From NCBI GenBank assembly GCA_949296575.1, contig CASFPE010000029.1, forward strand, positions 186,001-250,000: DNA of 64,000 nt, in the 5' to 3' direction. Positions 36,336 to 44,717 of the stretch are shown here, piece after piece; within the stretch, counting starts at the first letter, position 1; every line of letters begins with the position of its first letter. A program made the translations under genes and the position numbers. This DNA is from an uncultured Bacteroides sp. (GTDB lineage Bacteria > Bacteroidota > Bacteroidia > Bacteroidales > Bacteroidaceae). Below the pieces are notes generated by a model, which was given only the letters and a program-made list of their open reading frames with translations, searched no databases and was not told the DNA's origin.

Positions 36336-37406
36336 ATGAAAAAGCACAATTTCAATGCGGGACCATCTATTTTGCCGCGCGAGGTGATTGAGAAAACGGC
36401 TCAGGCTATTTTGGATTACAACGGCTCAGGCCTGTCTTTGATGGAAATTAGTCATCGGGCGAAAGATTTCCAGCCTGTCGTGGATGAAGCGGTGGCTTTA
36501 TTCAAAGAATTGTTGGATATTCCGGAAGGGTATTCGGTATTGTTCTTGGGAGGTGGCGCCAGCTTGGAATTCTGCATGGTTCCTTATAATTTCCTGGAGA
36601 AGAAAGCTGCTTACCTGAATACCGGAACTTGGGCAAAGAAAGCCATCAAGGAAGCCAAAGCATTCGGCGAGGTTGTGGAAGTGGCATCTTCTGCTGCCGA
36701 CAATTTCACTTACATTCCCAAAGGTTACACGGTTCCGGCCGATGCGGATTATTTCCATGTCACCACCAACAACACCATTTATGGGACGGAACTGCACAGC
36801 GACCTTGATTCGCCGGTGCCGATGATTGCCGACATGTCGTCCGATATCTTCTCGCGCCCGGTAGACATTTCCAAATATATCTGTATATATGGCGGTGCGC
36901 AAAAGAACTTAGCTCCTGCGGGTGTTACTTTTGTTATCGTGAAAAACGATGCGGTAGGCAAAGTGTCGCGCCATATTCCTACCATGTTGAACTATCAGAC
37001 GCATATCGATGGCGGCTCCATGTTCAACACGCCTCCCGTTGTTCCCATCTATGCAGCGTTGCAGACGTTGCGTTGGGTGAAGGCGCAAGGCGGCGTGACG
37101 GAAATGGCGCGTCGTGCCAAGGAAAGAGCCGATATGCTTTATGCAGAGATCGACCGAAACCGTTTGTTCCGTGGAACAGTGACCGACAAAGGCGACCGTT
37201 CTTATATGAACATTTGTTTTGTCATGAAGGATGAATATAAGGAGTTGGAGGCTGATTTCTTGAAGTTTGCCACCGAAAGAGGCATGGTGGGCATCAAGGG
37301 GCACCGTTCCGTGGGAGGTTTCCGTGCGTCTTGCTACAATGCCTTGCCGAAAGAGAGCGTGCAGGCTTTGATTGATTGCATGCAGGAATTTGAAAAAGCG
37401 CATTAA
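36336..37406 (+). CDS. serC: Phosphoserine aminotransferase
   Basis: 356 residues, normal length. A PLP enzyme converting 3-phosphohydroxypyruvate and glutamate to phosphoserine in serine synthesis (and active in the pyridoxal pathway). Motifs: [14 protein letters not shown] at the N-terminus, [16 protein letters not shown], the PLP-lysine region [17 protein letters not shown] (Lys in AQKN), and [17 protein letters not shown] near the end. First gene of a serC-serA-DUF1015 operon; a hairpin sits between it and serA. Confidence 0.97.
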   Translation: MKKHNFNAGPSILPREVIEKTAQAILDYNGSGLSLMEISHRAKDFQPVVDEAVALFKELLDIPEGYSVLFLGGGASLEFCMVPYNFLEKKAAYLNTGTWAKKAIKEAKAFGEVVEVASSAADNFTYIPKGYTVPADADYFHVTTNNTIYGTELHSDLDSPVPMIADMSSDIFSRPVDISKYICIYGGAQKNLAPAGVTFVIVKNDAVGKVSRHIPTMLNYQTHIDGGSMFNTPPVVPIYAALQTLRWVKAQGGVTEMARRAKERADMLYAEIDRNRLFRGTVTDKGDRSYMNICFVMKDEYKELEADFLKFATERGMVGIKGHRSVGGFRASCYNALPKESVQALIDCMQEFEKAH

Positions 37407-37417
37407 AATAACAAAGA

Positions 37418-37445
37418 GGGAGAAAAGGCGTTGCGCCTTTCTCCC
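37418..37445 (+). promoter_or_regulatory. Intra-operonic hairpin between serC and serA
   Basis: GGGAGAAAAGGCG (37418-37430) pairs with CGCCTTTCTCCC (37434-37445) around a TTG loop, with one bulged A. It is followed by GTTAAAAC rather than a T-run, so attenuation or mRNA stabilisation/processing is as likely as termination. Confidence 0.6.
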
Positions 37446-37463
37446 GTTAAAACGAAAAAAGTC

Positions 37464-38384
37464 ATGAAAAAAATATTAGTAGCAACAGACAAGCCTTTTG
37501 CCAAGGTGGCAGTGGATGGCATCCGCGATGTAGTGGAAGCAGCAGGCTATGAATTGGCATTGTTGGAAAAATACGGTGAGAAAACCAAACTGTTGGAAGC
37601 CGTGAAAGATGCGGATGCTTTGATTATCCGCAGCGATGTGGTGGACGCAGAAGTGTTGGACGCTGCCAAGCAACTGAAGATAGTGGTGCGGGCAGGCGCC
37701 GGTTATGATAATGTGGATTTGGCAGCTGCAACGGCGCATGGTGTTTGCGTGATGAACACGCCGGGGCAGAATTCCAACGCAGTGGCTGAACTGGCTTTCG
37801 GCTTGATGGTCATGGCGGTGCGCAATTTTTATAACGGCACTTCCGGCACGGAATTGAAAGGAAAGAAATTGGGCATCCATGCATACGGCAATGTCGGTCG
37901 CAACGTGGCTCGCATCGCCAAAGGGTTTGGCATGGAAATCTATGCTTACGATGCTTTCTGCCCGAAGGACGTTATTGAAAAAGATGGCGTGAAGGCGGTG
38001 GGCTCCGCAGAAGAATTGTATGCCACGTGTCATGTCGTGTCGTTGCACATCCCGGCTACGGCAGAAACGAAAAACTCCATCGGCTACGAGTTGGTCGGCA
38101 AGATGCCGAAAGGCGGATTGTTGGTCAACACGGCTCGCAAGGAAGTGATTGATGAGGCGGGCTTGCTGAAGCTGATGGAAGAACGCGCGGATTTGAAGTA
38201 TGTCACCGACATCATGCCGGCAGACCATGCCGGGTTCTCCAAAATGGAAGGACGGTATTTCTCTACTCCCAAGAAGATGGGAGCGCAGACGGCTGAGGCC
38301 AACATCAATGCAGGCATTGCTGCGGCCAAGCAAATTGTGGGTTATTTCACCGAAGGATGTGAGAAGTTCCGTGTAAACTCTTAA
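37464..38384 (+). CDS. serA: D-3-phosphoglycerate dehydrogenase
   Basis: 306 residues from ATG 37464; an upstream in-frame TTG lies inside the intergenic hairpin and is rejected. It oxidises 3-phosphoglycerate to phosphohydroxypyruvate with NAD, the first step of serine synthesis. Motifs: VRAGAGYDNVDLAAATAHGVCVMNTPGQNSNAVAELAFGLM, the dinucleotide site KKLGIHAYGNVGRNVARIAKGFGM, and VNTARKEVIDEAGLL. No C-terminal ACT regulatory domain, so serine feedback through ACT is not expected. The glycine pattern of the NAD site (GIHAYGNVG) is a variant of the usual GLGNIG, as in the short Bacteroidales form. Confidence 0.94.
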   Translation: MKKILVATDKPFAKVAVDGIRDVVEAAGYELALLEKYGEKTKLLEAVKDADALIIRSDVVDAEVLDAAKQLKIVVRAGAGYDNVDLAAATAHGVCVMNTPGQNSNAVAELAFGLMVMAVRNFYNGTSGTELKGKKLGIHAYGNVGRNVARIAKGFGMEIYAYDAFCPKDVIEKDGVKAVGSAEELYATCHVVSLHIPATAETKNSIGYELVGKMPKGGLLVNTARKEVIDEAGLLKLMEERADLKYVTDIMPADHAGFSKMEGRYFSTPKKMGAQTAEANINAGIAAAKQIVGYFTEGCEKFRVNS

Positions 38385-38406
38385 ATCTAAAATCAGGAAT
38401 CTTAAA

Positions 38407-39654
38407 ATGGCTGTAATAAAACCTTTTAAAGGCATCCGCCCGCCAAAAGAAATGGTGGAGCAAGTGGCCTCCCGTCCGTATGACGTGTTGAACTCAGACG
38501 AAGCCCGTGCCGAAGCGGCAGGAAATGAAAAATCATTGTACCATATCATCAAGCCGGAGATTGATTTCCCGGAAGGGACGGATGAACACGATGAGAGAGT
38601 GTATGCCAAAGCTGCCGAAAACTTCCAGAAGTTCCAGGACAAAGGCTGGCTGGTGCAGGACAAGAAAGAATGTTATTACGTGTATTCCCAAACCATGAAC
38701 GGCAAAACGCAATATGGTTTGGTGGTGTGCGCGTATGTGCCTGACTATATGAACGGCGTGATAAAGAAGCATGAACTGACGCGCCGCGACAAGGAGGAAG
38801 ACCGCATGAAGCATGTCCGCGTGAACAATGCCAACATCGAACCCGTCTTTTTCGCCTATCCCGACAATGCATCCTTGGATGCCATTGTGGCGAAGTATGC
38901 AGCCACGAAGCCCGAATATGATTTCGTGGCGCCGGGCGACGGCTTCCGCCACACTTTCTGGGTGATAGACCGCGATGAAGACATCGAAGCCATCACGAAA
39001 GCATTTGCTTCCATCCCGTCTTTGTATATTGCCGACGGGCATCACCGTTCTGCGGCGGCGGCGTTGGTAGGCGCAGAAAAGGCACGCCAGAACCCGAACC
39101 ACCGGGGCGATGAAGAATATAATTACTTCATGGCGGTATGCTTCCCGGCCAATCAGTTGACCATTATCGACTACAACCGCGTGGTGAAAGACCTGAACGG
39201 ATTGTCGCCGCAGCAGTTCTTGGACGCATTGAAGAAGAATTTCATCGTGGAAGACAAAGGGACGGAAGTCTATAAACCGGCGGCTTTGCACAACTTTTCC
39301 CTTTATTTGGAAGGGAAATGGTACAGCCTGACGGCACGTCCGGGAACGTATGACGACCACGACCCCATCGGCGTGCTGGATGTCACCATCTCTTCCAACC
39401 TTATTTTGGATGAAATCTTGGGCATCAAAGACCTCCGTTCCGACAAACGCATTGATTTCGTGGGCGGCATCCGTGGTTTGGGCGAACTGAAGAAGCGGGT
39501 AGACTCCGGCGAGATGAAAGTGGCTTTGGCGTTGTATCCCGTGTCGATGAAGCAATTGATGGACATTGCCGACACGGGCAACATCATGCCGCCCAAGACA
39601 ACTTGGTTCGAGCCGAAGCTCCGTTCCGGCTTGGTCATCCATAAGTTGTCGTGA
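38407..39654 (+). CDS. DUF1015 family protein (HTH-fold domain-containing, serine-biosynthesis neighbour)
   Basis: 415 residues, full family length. Conserved motifs: PFKGIRPPKEMVEQVASRPYDVLNSDEAR at the start, KKHELTRRDKEEDRMKHVRVNNANIEPVFFAYPD, LYIADGHHRSAAAALV and KRIDFVGGIRGLGELKKRVDSGE. The conserved DGHHR and EHT-like blocks suggest an enzyme; some annotations link the family to serine kinase-like activity, and the persistent serC-serA context supports a role near phosphoserine metabolism. Cytoplasmic; the function here is inferred from context only. It ends at a strong terminator. Confidence 0.9.
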   Translation: MAVIKPFKGIRPPKEMVEQVASRPYDVLNSDEARAEAAGNEKSLYHIIKPEIDFPEGTDEHDERVYAKAAENFQKFQDKGWLVQDKKECYYVYSQTMNGKTQYGLVVCAYVPDYMNGVIKKHELTRRDKEEDRMKHVRVNNANIEPVFFAYPDNASLDAIVAKYAATKPEYDFVAPGDGFRHTFWVIDRDEDIEAITKAFASIPSLYIADGHHRSAAAALVGAEKARQNPNHRGDEEYNYFMAVCFPANQLTIIDYNRVVKDLNGLSPQQFLDALKKNFIVEDKGTEVYKPAALHNFSLYLEGKWYSLTARPGTYDDHDPIGVLDVTISSNLILDEILGIKDLRSDKRIDFVGGIRGLGELKKRVDSGEMKVALALYPVSMKQLMDIADTGNIMPPKTTWFEPKLRSGLVIHKLS

Positions 39655-39681
39655 AAGAAACGGGTCGGCTTGGGCTTTTGG

Positions 39682-39726
39682 GCGGGGAAGTGCATTCCTT
39701 TTGGAGTGCATTTCCCCGCTTTTTTT
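39682..39726 (+). terminator. Terminator of the serC operon
   Basis: A 17-bp stem with two wobble pairs (GCGGGGAAGTGCATTCC, 39682-39698; right arm 39703-39719), TTTT loop and a seven-T tail. Confidence 0.92.
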
Positions 39727-39759
39727 GAGGACGGGCGGGATTTTTCCCGTAAGAAGCAG

Positions 39760-39767
39760 TATCTTTG
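39760..39767 (+). promoter_or_regulatory. -7 element immediately before the YigZ gene (possible leaderless transcript)
   Basis: TATCTTTG ends four nt before the ATG at 39772, so transcription would begin at or within a few bases of the start codon. No well-spaced -33 TTG is seen, so confidence is moderate. Confidence 0.5.
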
Positions 39768-39771
39768 CCCC

Positions 39772-40374
39772 ATGCAGCAGACCGACACATATCGCACTGT
39801 CCGTTCCCTTTCCGAAGGCGTTTACACGGAAAAGCGCAGCAAGTTCATCGCCTTGGCCTTGCCTGTTTCCTCGCATGAAGAAATTAAATCCCATTTGGAG
39901 CGGTGCCAGAAGCAATATTACGATGCCCGCCATGTGTGTTATGCCTATATGCTGGGCCCTGAGCGCAAGGACTTCCGCGCCAACGACAATGGCGAACCCT
40001 CCGGCACTGCCGGGAAACCCATCTTGGGGCAAATCAATTCCAACGAGTTGACAGACATCCTGATTGTCGTGGTGCGCTATTTCGGCGGCATCAAGTTGGG
40101 GACGAGCGGGCTGATTGTCGCTTACCGTGCGGCGGCGGCCGAGGCCATTGCCCATGCGGAAATCGTGGAGAAAACGGTGGACGAAGAAGTGGCGGTGGCT
40201 TTCGAGTACCCGTTCCTCAACGATGTGATGCGGATTGTCAAGGAGGAGAATCCCGTCATTGTGGAGCAGTCCTACGACATGGATTGCCTGATGAAGCTGC
40301 GCATCCGCCGTTCCCTGATGGGGCGGCTGCGTGAACGCCTCCTGAAAGTGGCAACGTTGAGGCTGGTGGATTGA
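39772..40374 (+). CDS. YigZ/IMPACT family protein
   Basis: 200 residues from ATG 39772 (MQQTDTYRTV), matching the family length; the longer upstream frame runs through the terminator and is rejected. The N-terminal UPF0029 domain shows EKRSKFIALALPVSSHEEIKSHL, YYDARHVCYAYMLG, DNGEPSGTAGKPILGQI and VVRYFGGIKLGTSGLIVAYRAAA; a small ferredoxin-like C-terminal domain follows. Relatives are linked to translation control (eukaryotic IMPACT) but the bacterial role is unclear. Monocistronic. Confidence 0.93.
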   Translation: MQQTDTYRTVRSLSEGVYTEKRSKFIALALPVSSHEEIKSHLERCQKQYYDARHVCYAYMLGPERKDFRANDNGEPSGTAGKPILGQINSNELTDILIVVVRYFGGIKLGTSGLIVAYRAAAAEAIAHAEIVEKTVDEEVAVAFEYPFLNDVMRIVKEENPVIVEQSYDMDCLMKLRIRRSLMGRLRERLLKVATLRLVD

Positions 40375-40545
40375 AACGTTTTGTCATCCATTTGCACCTT
40401 CTGCTGCCTTTTCGTCGCGTGGTTTGCTTGCGTTTTGTGCTTCAAATCCGGGATTCTTGGCCGTTTGTATAGATGAATATTTATATGAAATGCTTGCATT
40501 GTAAAATTTTAACTCCCTTTTGTGCGGCTTTTCGTGACATTTGCA

Positions 40546-40553
40546 TATTTTTG
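40546..40553 (+). promoter_or_regulatory. -7 promoter element of the TlpA-DUF6029-Omp28 operon
   Basis: TATTTTTG matches TAnnTTTG 29 nt before the ATG at 40583. TTG at 40520-40522 is 23 nt upstream, somewhat distant for a -33 element. Confidence 0.55.
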
Positions 40554-40582
40554 CGCTGAAAACAAGTTAATTCGATTTAAAG

Positions 40583-41071
40583 ATGGGAAAAAGACTATTC
40601 TTTGTTGCGTTGCTGCTCATGGGTTTCGTGGCATCCTACGCGCAATTGCCTTCTGTGACCTTGAAAGATATTTCCGGCAAGGTGGTGGATACGGCTAAAT
40701 TGAACAATGATGGAAAGCCGTTTATCATCAGTTTCTTTGCCACATGGTGCAAGCCTTGCAACCGAGAGCTGAACGCCATTCATGAAGTGTATCCCGATTG
40801 GCAGGACGAGACGGGCGTGAAAGTGGTGGCCATCTCCATTGACCAGGCGCAGAATGTGGCCAAAGTGAAACCTTTAGTGGATGGTTACGGGTGGGAATAC
40901 GAAGTGTTGCTCGACCCGAATGGTGATTTCAAGCGTGCGATGGGTGTCAACATGATACCCGCCGTGTTCATCATCGACGGCGATGGCAAGATTGCAGAGA
41001 GCCGCAGCGGCTACACCGACGGTTCCGAGAGCCATCTGATTGAGAAAGTCCGCGAATTGATTGCTGAATAA
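40583..41071 (+). CDS. Periplasmic TlpA-like thioredoxin-fold protein
   Basis: 162 residues. Signal peptide MGKRLFFVALLLMGFVASYA. A single thioredoxin domain with TWCKPC (Cys56, Cys59), preceded by the TlpA-type start LPSVTLKDISGKVVD and followed by the cis-proline region MIPAVFIID. It probably reduces or transfers disulfides in the periplasm. It heads a compact operon: the DUF6029 barrel follows 14 nt later, then an Omp28 lipoprotein that also has a C-x-x-C motif, suggesting that protein as a redox client. Confidence 0.92.
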   Translation: MGKRLFFVALLLMGFVASYAQLPSVTLKDISGKVVDTAKLNNDGKPFIISFFATWCKPCNRELNAIHEVYPDWQDETGVKVVAISIDQAQNVAKVKPLVDGYGWEYEVLLDPNGDFKRAMGVNMIPAVFIIDGDGKIAESRSGYTDGSESHLIEKVRELIAE

Positions 41072-41085
41072 CCACCACAGCCAGC

Positions 41086-42831
41086 ATGAAAATCAAGAGA
41101 TATTTGTTGGGGTGTGCTTTTGCGGCATGCGCGGCAACTGCCGGGGCGCAAATCCAGTTGGGGAACGAAATGTACCTCAGCGGGAGTCTGCAAAGCGACA
41201 TTCTTTTCCCGCAGGAAGATGAATCCATCGGCACAGGCACCTATGATGAATGGGGCTTGACCAACACGTATTTGGACGTGAACTTCCTGAGCAAATACGT
41301 GATGGCTGGGGCGCGTTTTGAATATTTGGAGCATCCGCTGCCCGGTTTTGAGCGTGATTTTGCCGGATGGGGCGTTCCCCACATCTATGTTACCGGGAAA
41401 TACAAGGGCGTGGGACTCACGGTGGGCGACTTCTACGACCAGTTCGGCAACGGCTTCATTTACCGCACGTACGAGGAACGCAGCTTGGGCGTGGACAACT
41501 CTTTGCGCGGTGCGCGCCTCGTGGTCCGCCCTTTCAAGGGCATCAGCATCAAATTGTTGGGCGGAAAGCAGCGTTATTACTGGCGGCACGACGGCTATTT
41601 GTGGCAAAAGCGTTACTGGAGCAAGGACACGTACAGCAGCTATGTGTTTGGTGCGGATGCCGAACTCAATGTGGAACAATGGTTCAAGCGCATGCAGGAA
41701 AGCAACACTTACCTCACCTTGGGCCTCTCTTATGTGGGCCGCCAGGAAGACGATGAAGTGGTGGAAGTGATGACACCCGGCAAGCGGCTTAACCTGCCGG
41801 GCGTGGTCAATGCCTACGACTTCCGGGCGCAGTTGCAGAAAGGCGACTACAACTTCATGGTGAACTATGCGCTGAAGGGTTGCGACCCTTCCAGCGACAA
41901 TTACTATATATATAAGAACGGGAGCGCGTTCATGGTGTCAGGCACTTATTCCAAGCGCGGCATGAGCCTGTTGCTTCAGGCCAAGCGAAGCGACAACATG
42001 TCGTTCCGCAGCCGTAGGACCATGAACGGGGTCAGCACGGCATCGTTCATCAACAACTTGCCGGTGTTTGCTTACCAGCATACGTACAGCTTGGCCACCC
42101 TCTATCCTTATTCCACGCAGGCGGCAGGGGAGTGGGCGTTCCAAGGAGAGTTCAGCTACAACTTCAAGCGGCGCACGCCGCTCGGTGGCCGTTATGGAAC
42201 CACCATCAAGGCCAACTTCTCCCACATCCGCTCCATCTATGGGCAGTTTGACAACGTGCTGATGCTGCGCGGGCAGGAAGGGCCGAAGGCCAACTTCTTC
42301 GACATGAAGGGCGGACTTTACTATCAAGACGCGCATATCGCCATGGAGAAGAAGCTCACCAAGGATTTCAAGTTGAACTTGATGTACATCAACCAGTTGT
42401 ACAATCCCGCTGCCAACAACCATGCCGATGAGAAGTTGGTGCATTCCAACATCTTCATTGCGGAGGGAAAATACCAAATCAACCAGAAACTCTCCCTGCG
42501 CGCCGAGGTGCAATACCTGTTGGCCAACAAGTATGAGACGTATAGCGGGCAAGAAGTTCCCCCGTTGGAACGCTCCAACCAAGGCGACTGGGTGTACGGC
42601 TTGGTGGAACTGGCCGTGGCGCCGTCGCTGATGTTCTCCGTGTCCGACATGTACAACATCGAGGCCACCAAGGAACATTACTACAACGTGACGGCGGTCT
42701 ATACGCACCGTTCCCATCGTTTGCAGGTGGGCTACGGACGCACCCGCAAGGGATATACCTGTACGGGCGGCGTGTGCCGCGAAGTGCCGGCCAGCAAAGG
42801 CTGCACGGTTTCTTACACATTTAATTTCTAA
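41086..42831 (+). CDS. DUF6029-like outer membrane beta-barrel protein
   Basis: 581 residues with signal peptide MKIKRYLLGCAFAACAATAGA. The body alternates hydrophobic and polar residues with many Tyr/Gly turns (YVMAGARFEYLEHPLPGFE, GVGLTVGDFYDQFGNGF, LVVRPFKGISIKLLGGKQRYYW) as expected for a large outer-membrane barrel, and the terminal strand GCTVSYTFNF ends in Phe. It matches what I recall as the DUF6029 family in Bacteroidota; no function is established. It is tightly coupled: 14 nt after the thioredoxin and three nt before the Omp28 lipoprotein. Confidence 0.8.
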   Translation: MKIKRYLLGCAFAACAATAGAQIQLGNEMYLSGSLQSDILFPQEDESIGTGTYDEWGLTNTYLDVNFLSKYVMAGARFEYLEHPLPGFERDFAGWGVPHIYVTGKYKGVGLTVGDFYDQFGNGFIYRTYEERSLGVDNSLRGARLVVRPFKGISIKLLGGKQRYYWRHDGYLWQKRYWSKDTYSSYVFGADAELNVEQWFKRMQESNTYLTLGLSYVGRQEDDEVVEVMTPGKRLNLPGVVNAYDFRAQLQKGDYNFMVNYALKGCDPSSDNYYIYKNGSAFMVSGTYSKRGMSLLLQAKRSDNMSFRSRRTMNGVSTASFINNLPVFAYQHTYSLATLYPYSTQAAGEWAFQGEFSYNFKRRTPLGGRYGTTIKANFSHIRSIYGQFDNVLMLRGQEGPKANFFDMKGGLYYQDAHIAMEKKLTKDFKLNLMYINQLYNPAANNHADEKLVHSNIFIAEGKYQINQKLSLRAEVQYLLANKYETYSGQEVPPLERSNQGDWVYGLVELAVAPSLMFSVSDMYNIEATKEHYYNVTAVYTHRSHRLQVGYGRTRKGYTCTGGVCREVPASKGCTVSYTFNF

Positions 42832-42834
42832 GGG

Positions 42835-43680
42835 ATGAAGAAGTTTGGAATCTATACGATGATGATGGCCGCGCTCGCGTTGGGCGCGTGCAATGAAATC
42901 GACGAGGCCGACCGCTTGTTGGACTACACGCCTCCCACAGGCGAGCGTAATGTCTTGCTTGAAGAATTTACAGGACAGGATTGCCCAAATTGCCCTGAGG
43001 GAGCAAGGGAAGCGCATCGTTTGCAGGAAACCTATTTCGGTTTAGTAGTTGTAGGCATTCATGCCGGTGTTTTTGCGGGGCGTTCAGCCTTTGTGACGGA
43101 TGCAGGCAATGAATATTGGGAGCATTTTTATTCAGACGGGAACCAAAGAGGATATCCGGCTGCGATGATTAACCGTGACGGCAACGTTTCCACAGGTTAT
43201 CAGCAGCAATGGGCTTCATGGGTGGCTTCTGCCGTGCAATTGCCTACCTATTATGAATTGTCTTTGGCCACGGTTTACGATGAAGCCACCCGTTCGCTGA
43301 CGGTTGCTTCATTGTTGGGCAAATCTACAATACAGACAGATGAGTCTGTTAAGTTGTTGTTGCTGCTTACTGAGAATGGCATAGTGAGTTTCCAAAACAG
43401 TAATGGCCAGTTGATAGAGAACTATGTGCATGACCATGTGTTGCGTGGGGCAATCGGCGACCAGGATGCCGAGCCGAACTACTGGGGCGTGGACGTGGAG
43501 ATTGGTTATCCCGATGCTACAGAAGTGGTGTCGCAGCCCTACGTGTTGCCTGAAGAATGGGTGGCCGAGAATATGAACGTGGTGGGAATCCTGTATGATG
43601 CCGCCACTTACGAGGTGCTTCAGGTGGAAGAAGTGCCGCTCGTGGCGGCATCTTCCGCAGAAGACGGTGAGACGGAATAG
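42835..43680 (+). CDS. Omp28-related outer membrane lipoprotein with C-x-x-C motif
   Basis: 281 residues. Lipoprotein signal MKKFGIYTMMMAALALGAC (Cys19). The Omp28 domain begins RNVLLEEFTGQDCPNCPEGAREAHRL, with Cys50 and Cys53 in a thioredoxin-like C-P-N-C, and continues to a beta-rich half. Omp28 proteins are surface-exposed in Porphyromonas, with a proposed adhesin role. Start lies three nt after the DUF6029 stop, so translation is probably coupled. Composition is mosaic: GC-rich codons to about 42960, AT-rich codons from there to about 43440, then GC-rich again to the end. Confidence 0.88.
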   Translation: MKKFGIYTMMMAALALGACNEIDEADRLLDYTPPTGERNVLLEEFTGQDCPNCPEGAREAHRLQETYFGLVVVGIHAGVFAGRSAFVTDAGNEYWEHFYSDGNQRGYPAAMINRDGNVSTGYQQQWASWVASAVQLPTYYELSLATVYDEATRSLTVASLLGKSTIQTDESVKLLLLLTENGIVSFQNSNGQLIENYVHDHVLRGAIGDQDAEPNYWGVDVEIGYPDATEVVSQPYVLPEEWVAENMNVVGILYDAATYEVLQVEEVPLVAASSAEDGETE

Positions 43681-43699
43681 AGTTTTTTTAATTTAAACG

Positions 43700-44395
43700 A
43701 TGAATATGCTTATGAGAAAATTTACTTTTTTGGCAACTTTAGCCTTTGGGGTATTGGGCGTAAATGCACAGGACATGGAGTTTGTGCATAATGATAAGAT
43801 ATTGGAGAATGGTGCGGAAATTGAAGTTACAGAACTTCATAATTCTTATTTGAGTCCGGCAATAATGTTGCGCAATACAGGAACGGAAGTTTTGGATTAT
43901 GAATTGTCCGTTACAATATTAGAAGGAGAATTACTCCCTTATTGTGGCGTAGATGGCAGTTGCATATTTCCAAAATTAGGTATTCCAATGGTGAAATCGA
44001 GTACGGCTGGGCCGGGAATGGAGATAGATCCTCAAGTGCATTCGTTGTATGCTTGGACGGAGGATACGGGTCACAGCGTAGTTCGTTTTGAACTTTCGTA
44101 TGGTGACGTGACGAAAACGGTGACGGCGGAAATCAATTATGATGCTTCCGTCTCCATCGACGATGTGAATGCGGAAAAGTCCGTGTTCGTGGCCGGCAAC
44201 CAAGTGGTGTATAGCTTCGATGTACCGGCAGCGCGGCAGTTGAATGTGTATAGCGTGACGGGCGCTTTGGTGAAGCAAGAAGTATTGGAAAGTGCAGGCA
44301 CCGTTTCCCTCAACGCTTTGGGCAAGGGCATTTACCTCTACGAAGTGGTGGAGAACGGCGAACGTGTGGCAGCCCACAAGTGCGTGGTTCGTTAA
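43700..44395 (+). CDS. Secreted protein with type IX-like C-terminal sorting domain
   Basis: 231 residues. A signal peptide ends near VLGVNAQ. The body (about 25-145) is a beta-sandwich-like domain with no recognised family and two cysteines (YCGVDGSC). The last ~75 residues are a T9SS type A-like domain: QLNVYSVTGALVKQEVL...LNALGKGIYLYEVVENGERVAAHKCVVR. The body is AT-rich while signal and C-terminal domain match the GC-richer surroundings (change near 44095), suggesting an exchanged passenger. Last gene of the thioredoxin-Omp28 operon, 19 nt after Omp28. Confidence 0.8.
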   Translation: MNMLMRKFTFLATLAFGVLGVNAQDMEFVHNDKILENGAEIEVTELHNSYLSPAIMLRNTGTEVLDYELSVTILEGELLPYCGVDGSCIFPKLGIPMVKSSTAGPGMEIDPQVHSLYAWTEDTGHSVVRFELSYGDVTKTVTAEINYDASVSIDDVNAEKSVFVAGNQVVYSFDVPAARQLNVYSVTGALVKQEVLESAGTVSLNALGKGIYLYEVVENGERVAAHKCVVR

Positions 44396-44431
44396 TTTCA
44401 AGGAACGATCTCAACTTTTTCTTTTTCATCT

Positions 44432-44473
44432 CTCCGGGCATGCGGGAAACGTCCTGCATGCCCGGAGTTTTTT
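44432..44473 (+). terminator. Terminator of the thioredoxin-DUF6029-Omp28 operon
   Basis: Perfect 12-bp stem (CTCCGGGCATGC, 44432-44443; right arm 44456-44467), extendable inward by three pairs, followed by a run of six T, 37 nt after the stop at 44395. Confidence 0.92.
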
Positions 44474-44717
44474 GTGCGCATGCGTTGCATACATGTTGCA
44501 TAACTATGCATGAAAATCATGGCGGGACTCCCGCTTTGTAAAGATGGAGCAATCGAAAACTTTGGATAGCGTTGTCGCAAAGGCCGTGCGGGCTTTTCAG
44601 GGCGGTTCGCAAAGCAGTTCTTGCAAAATCATGGATTTTACTGCATAAAATTCATGATTTCACAGGCAAAGTGCGTGCATTTTTCCCATAAAATTTTAGG
44701 GAATTACACGTTGTTTT
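44474..44717. repeat. Array E: periodic A-rich repeats downstream of the DUF4143 gene
   Basis: No gene is seen here. The right half holds units starting AAAATC (44625), AAAATTC (44647), AAAGTG (44668) and AAAATTTT (44690), spaced 22, 21 and 22 bp. AAAATCATGG occurs at 44513 and again at 44625. The left half has related GAAAA/GCAAAG motifs (44512, 44555, 44577, 44609) at less regular spacing, plus clustered TTGCAT motifs around 44484-44505. Confidence 0.5.

Noticed and set aside
38533..40155. A 540-codon antisense frame across DUF1015 and YigZ
   Set aside because: It overlaps two well-recognised genes and a terminator, lacks family motifs, and reflects the sense-strand codon usage.
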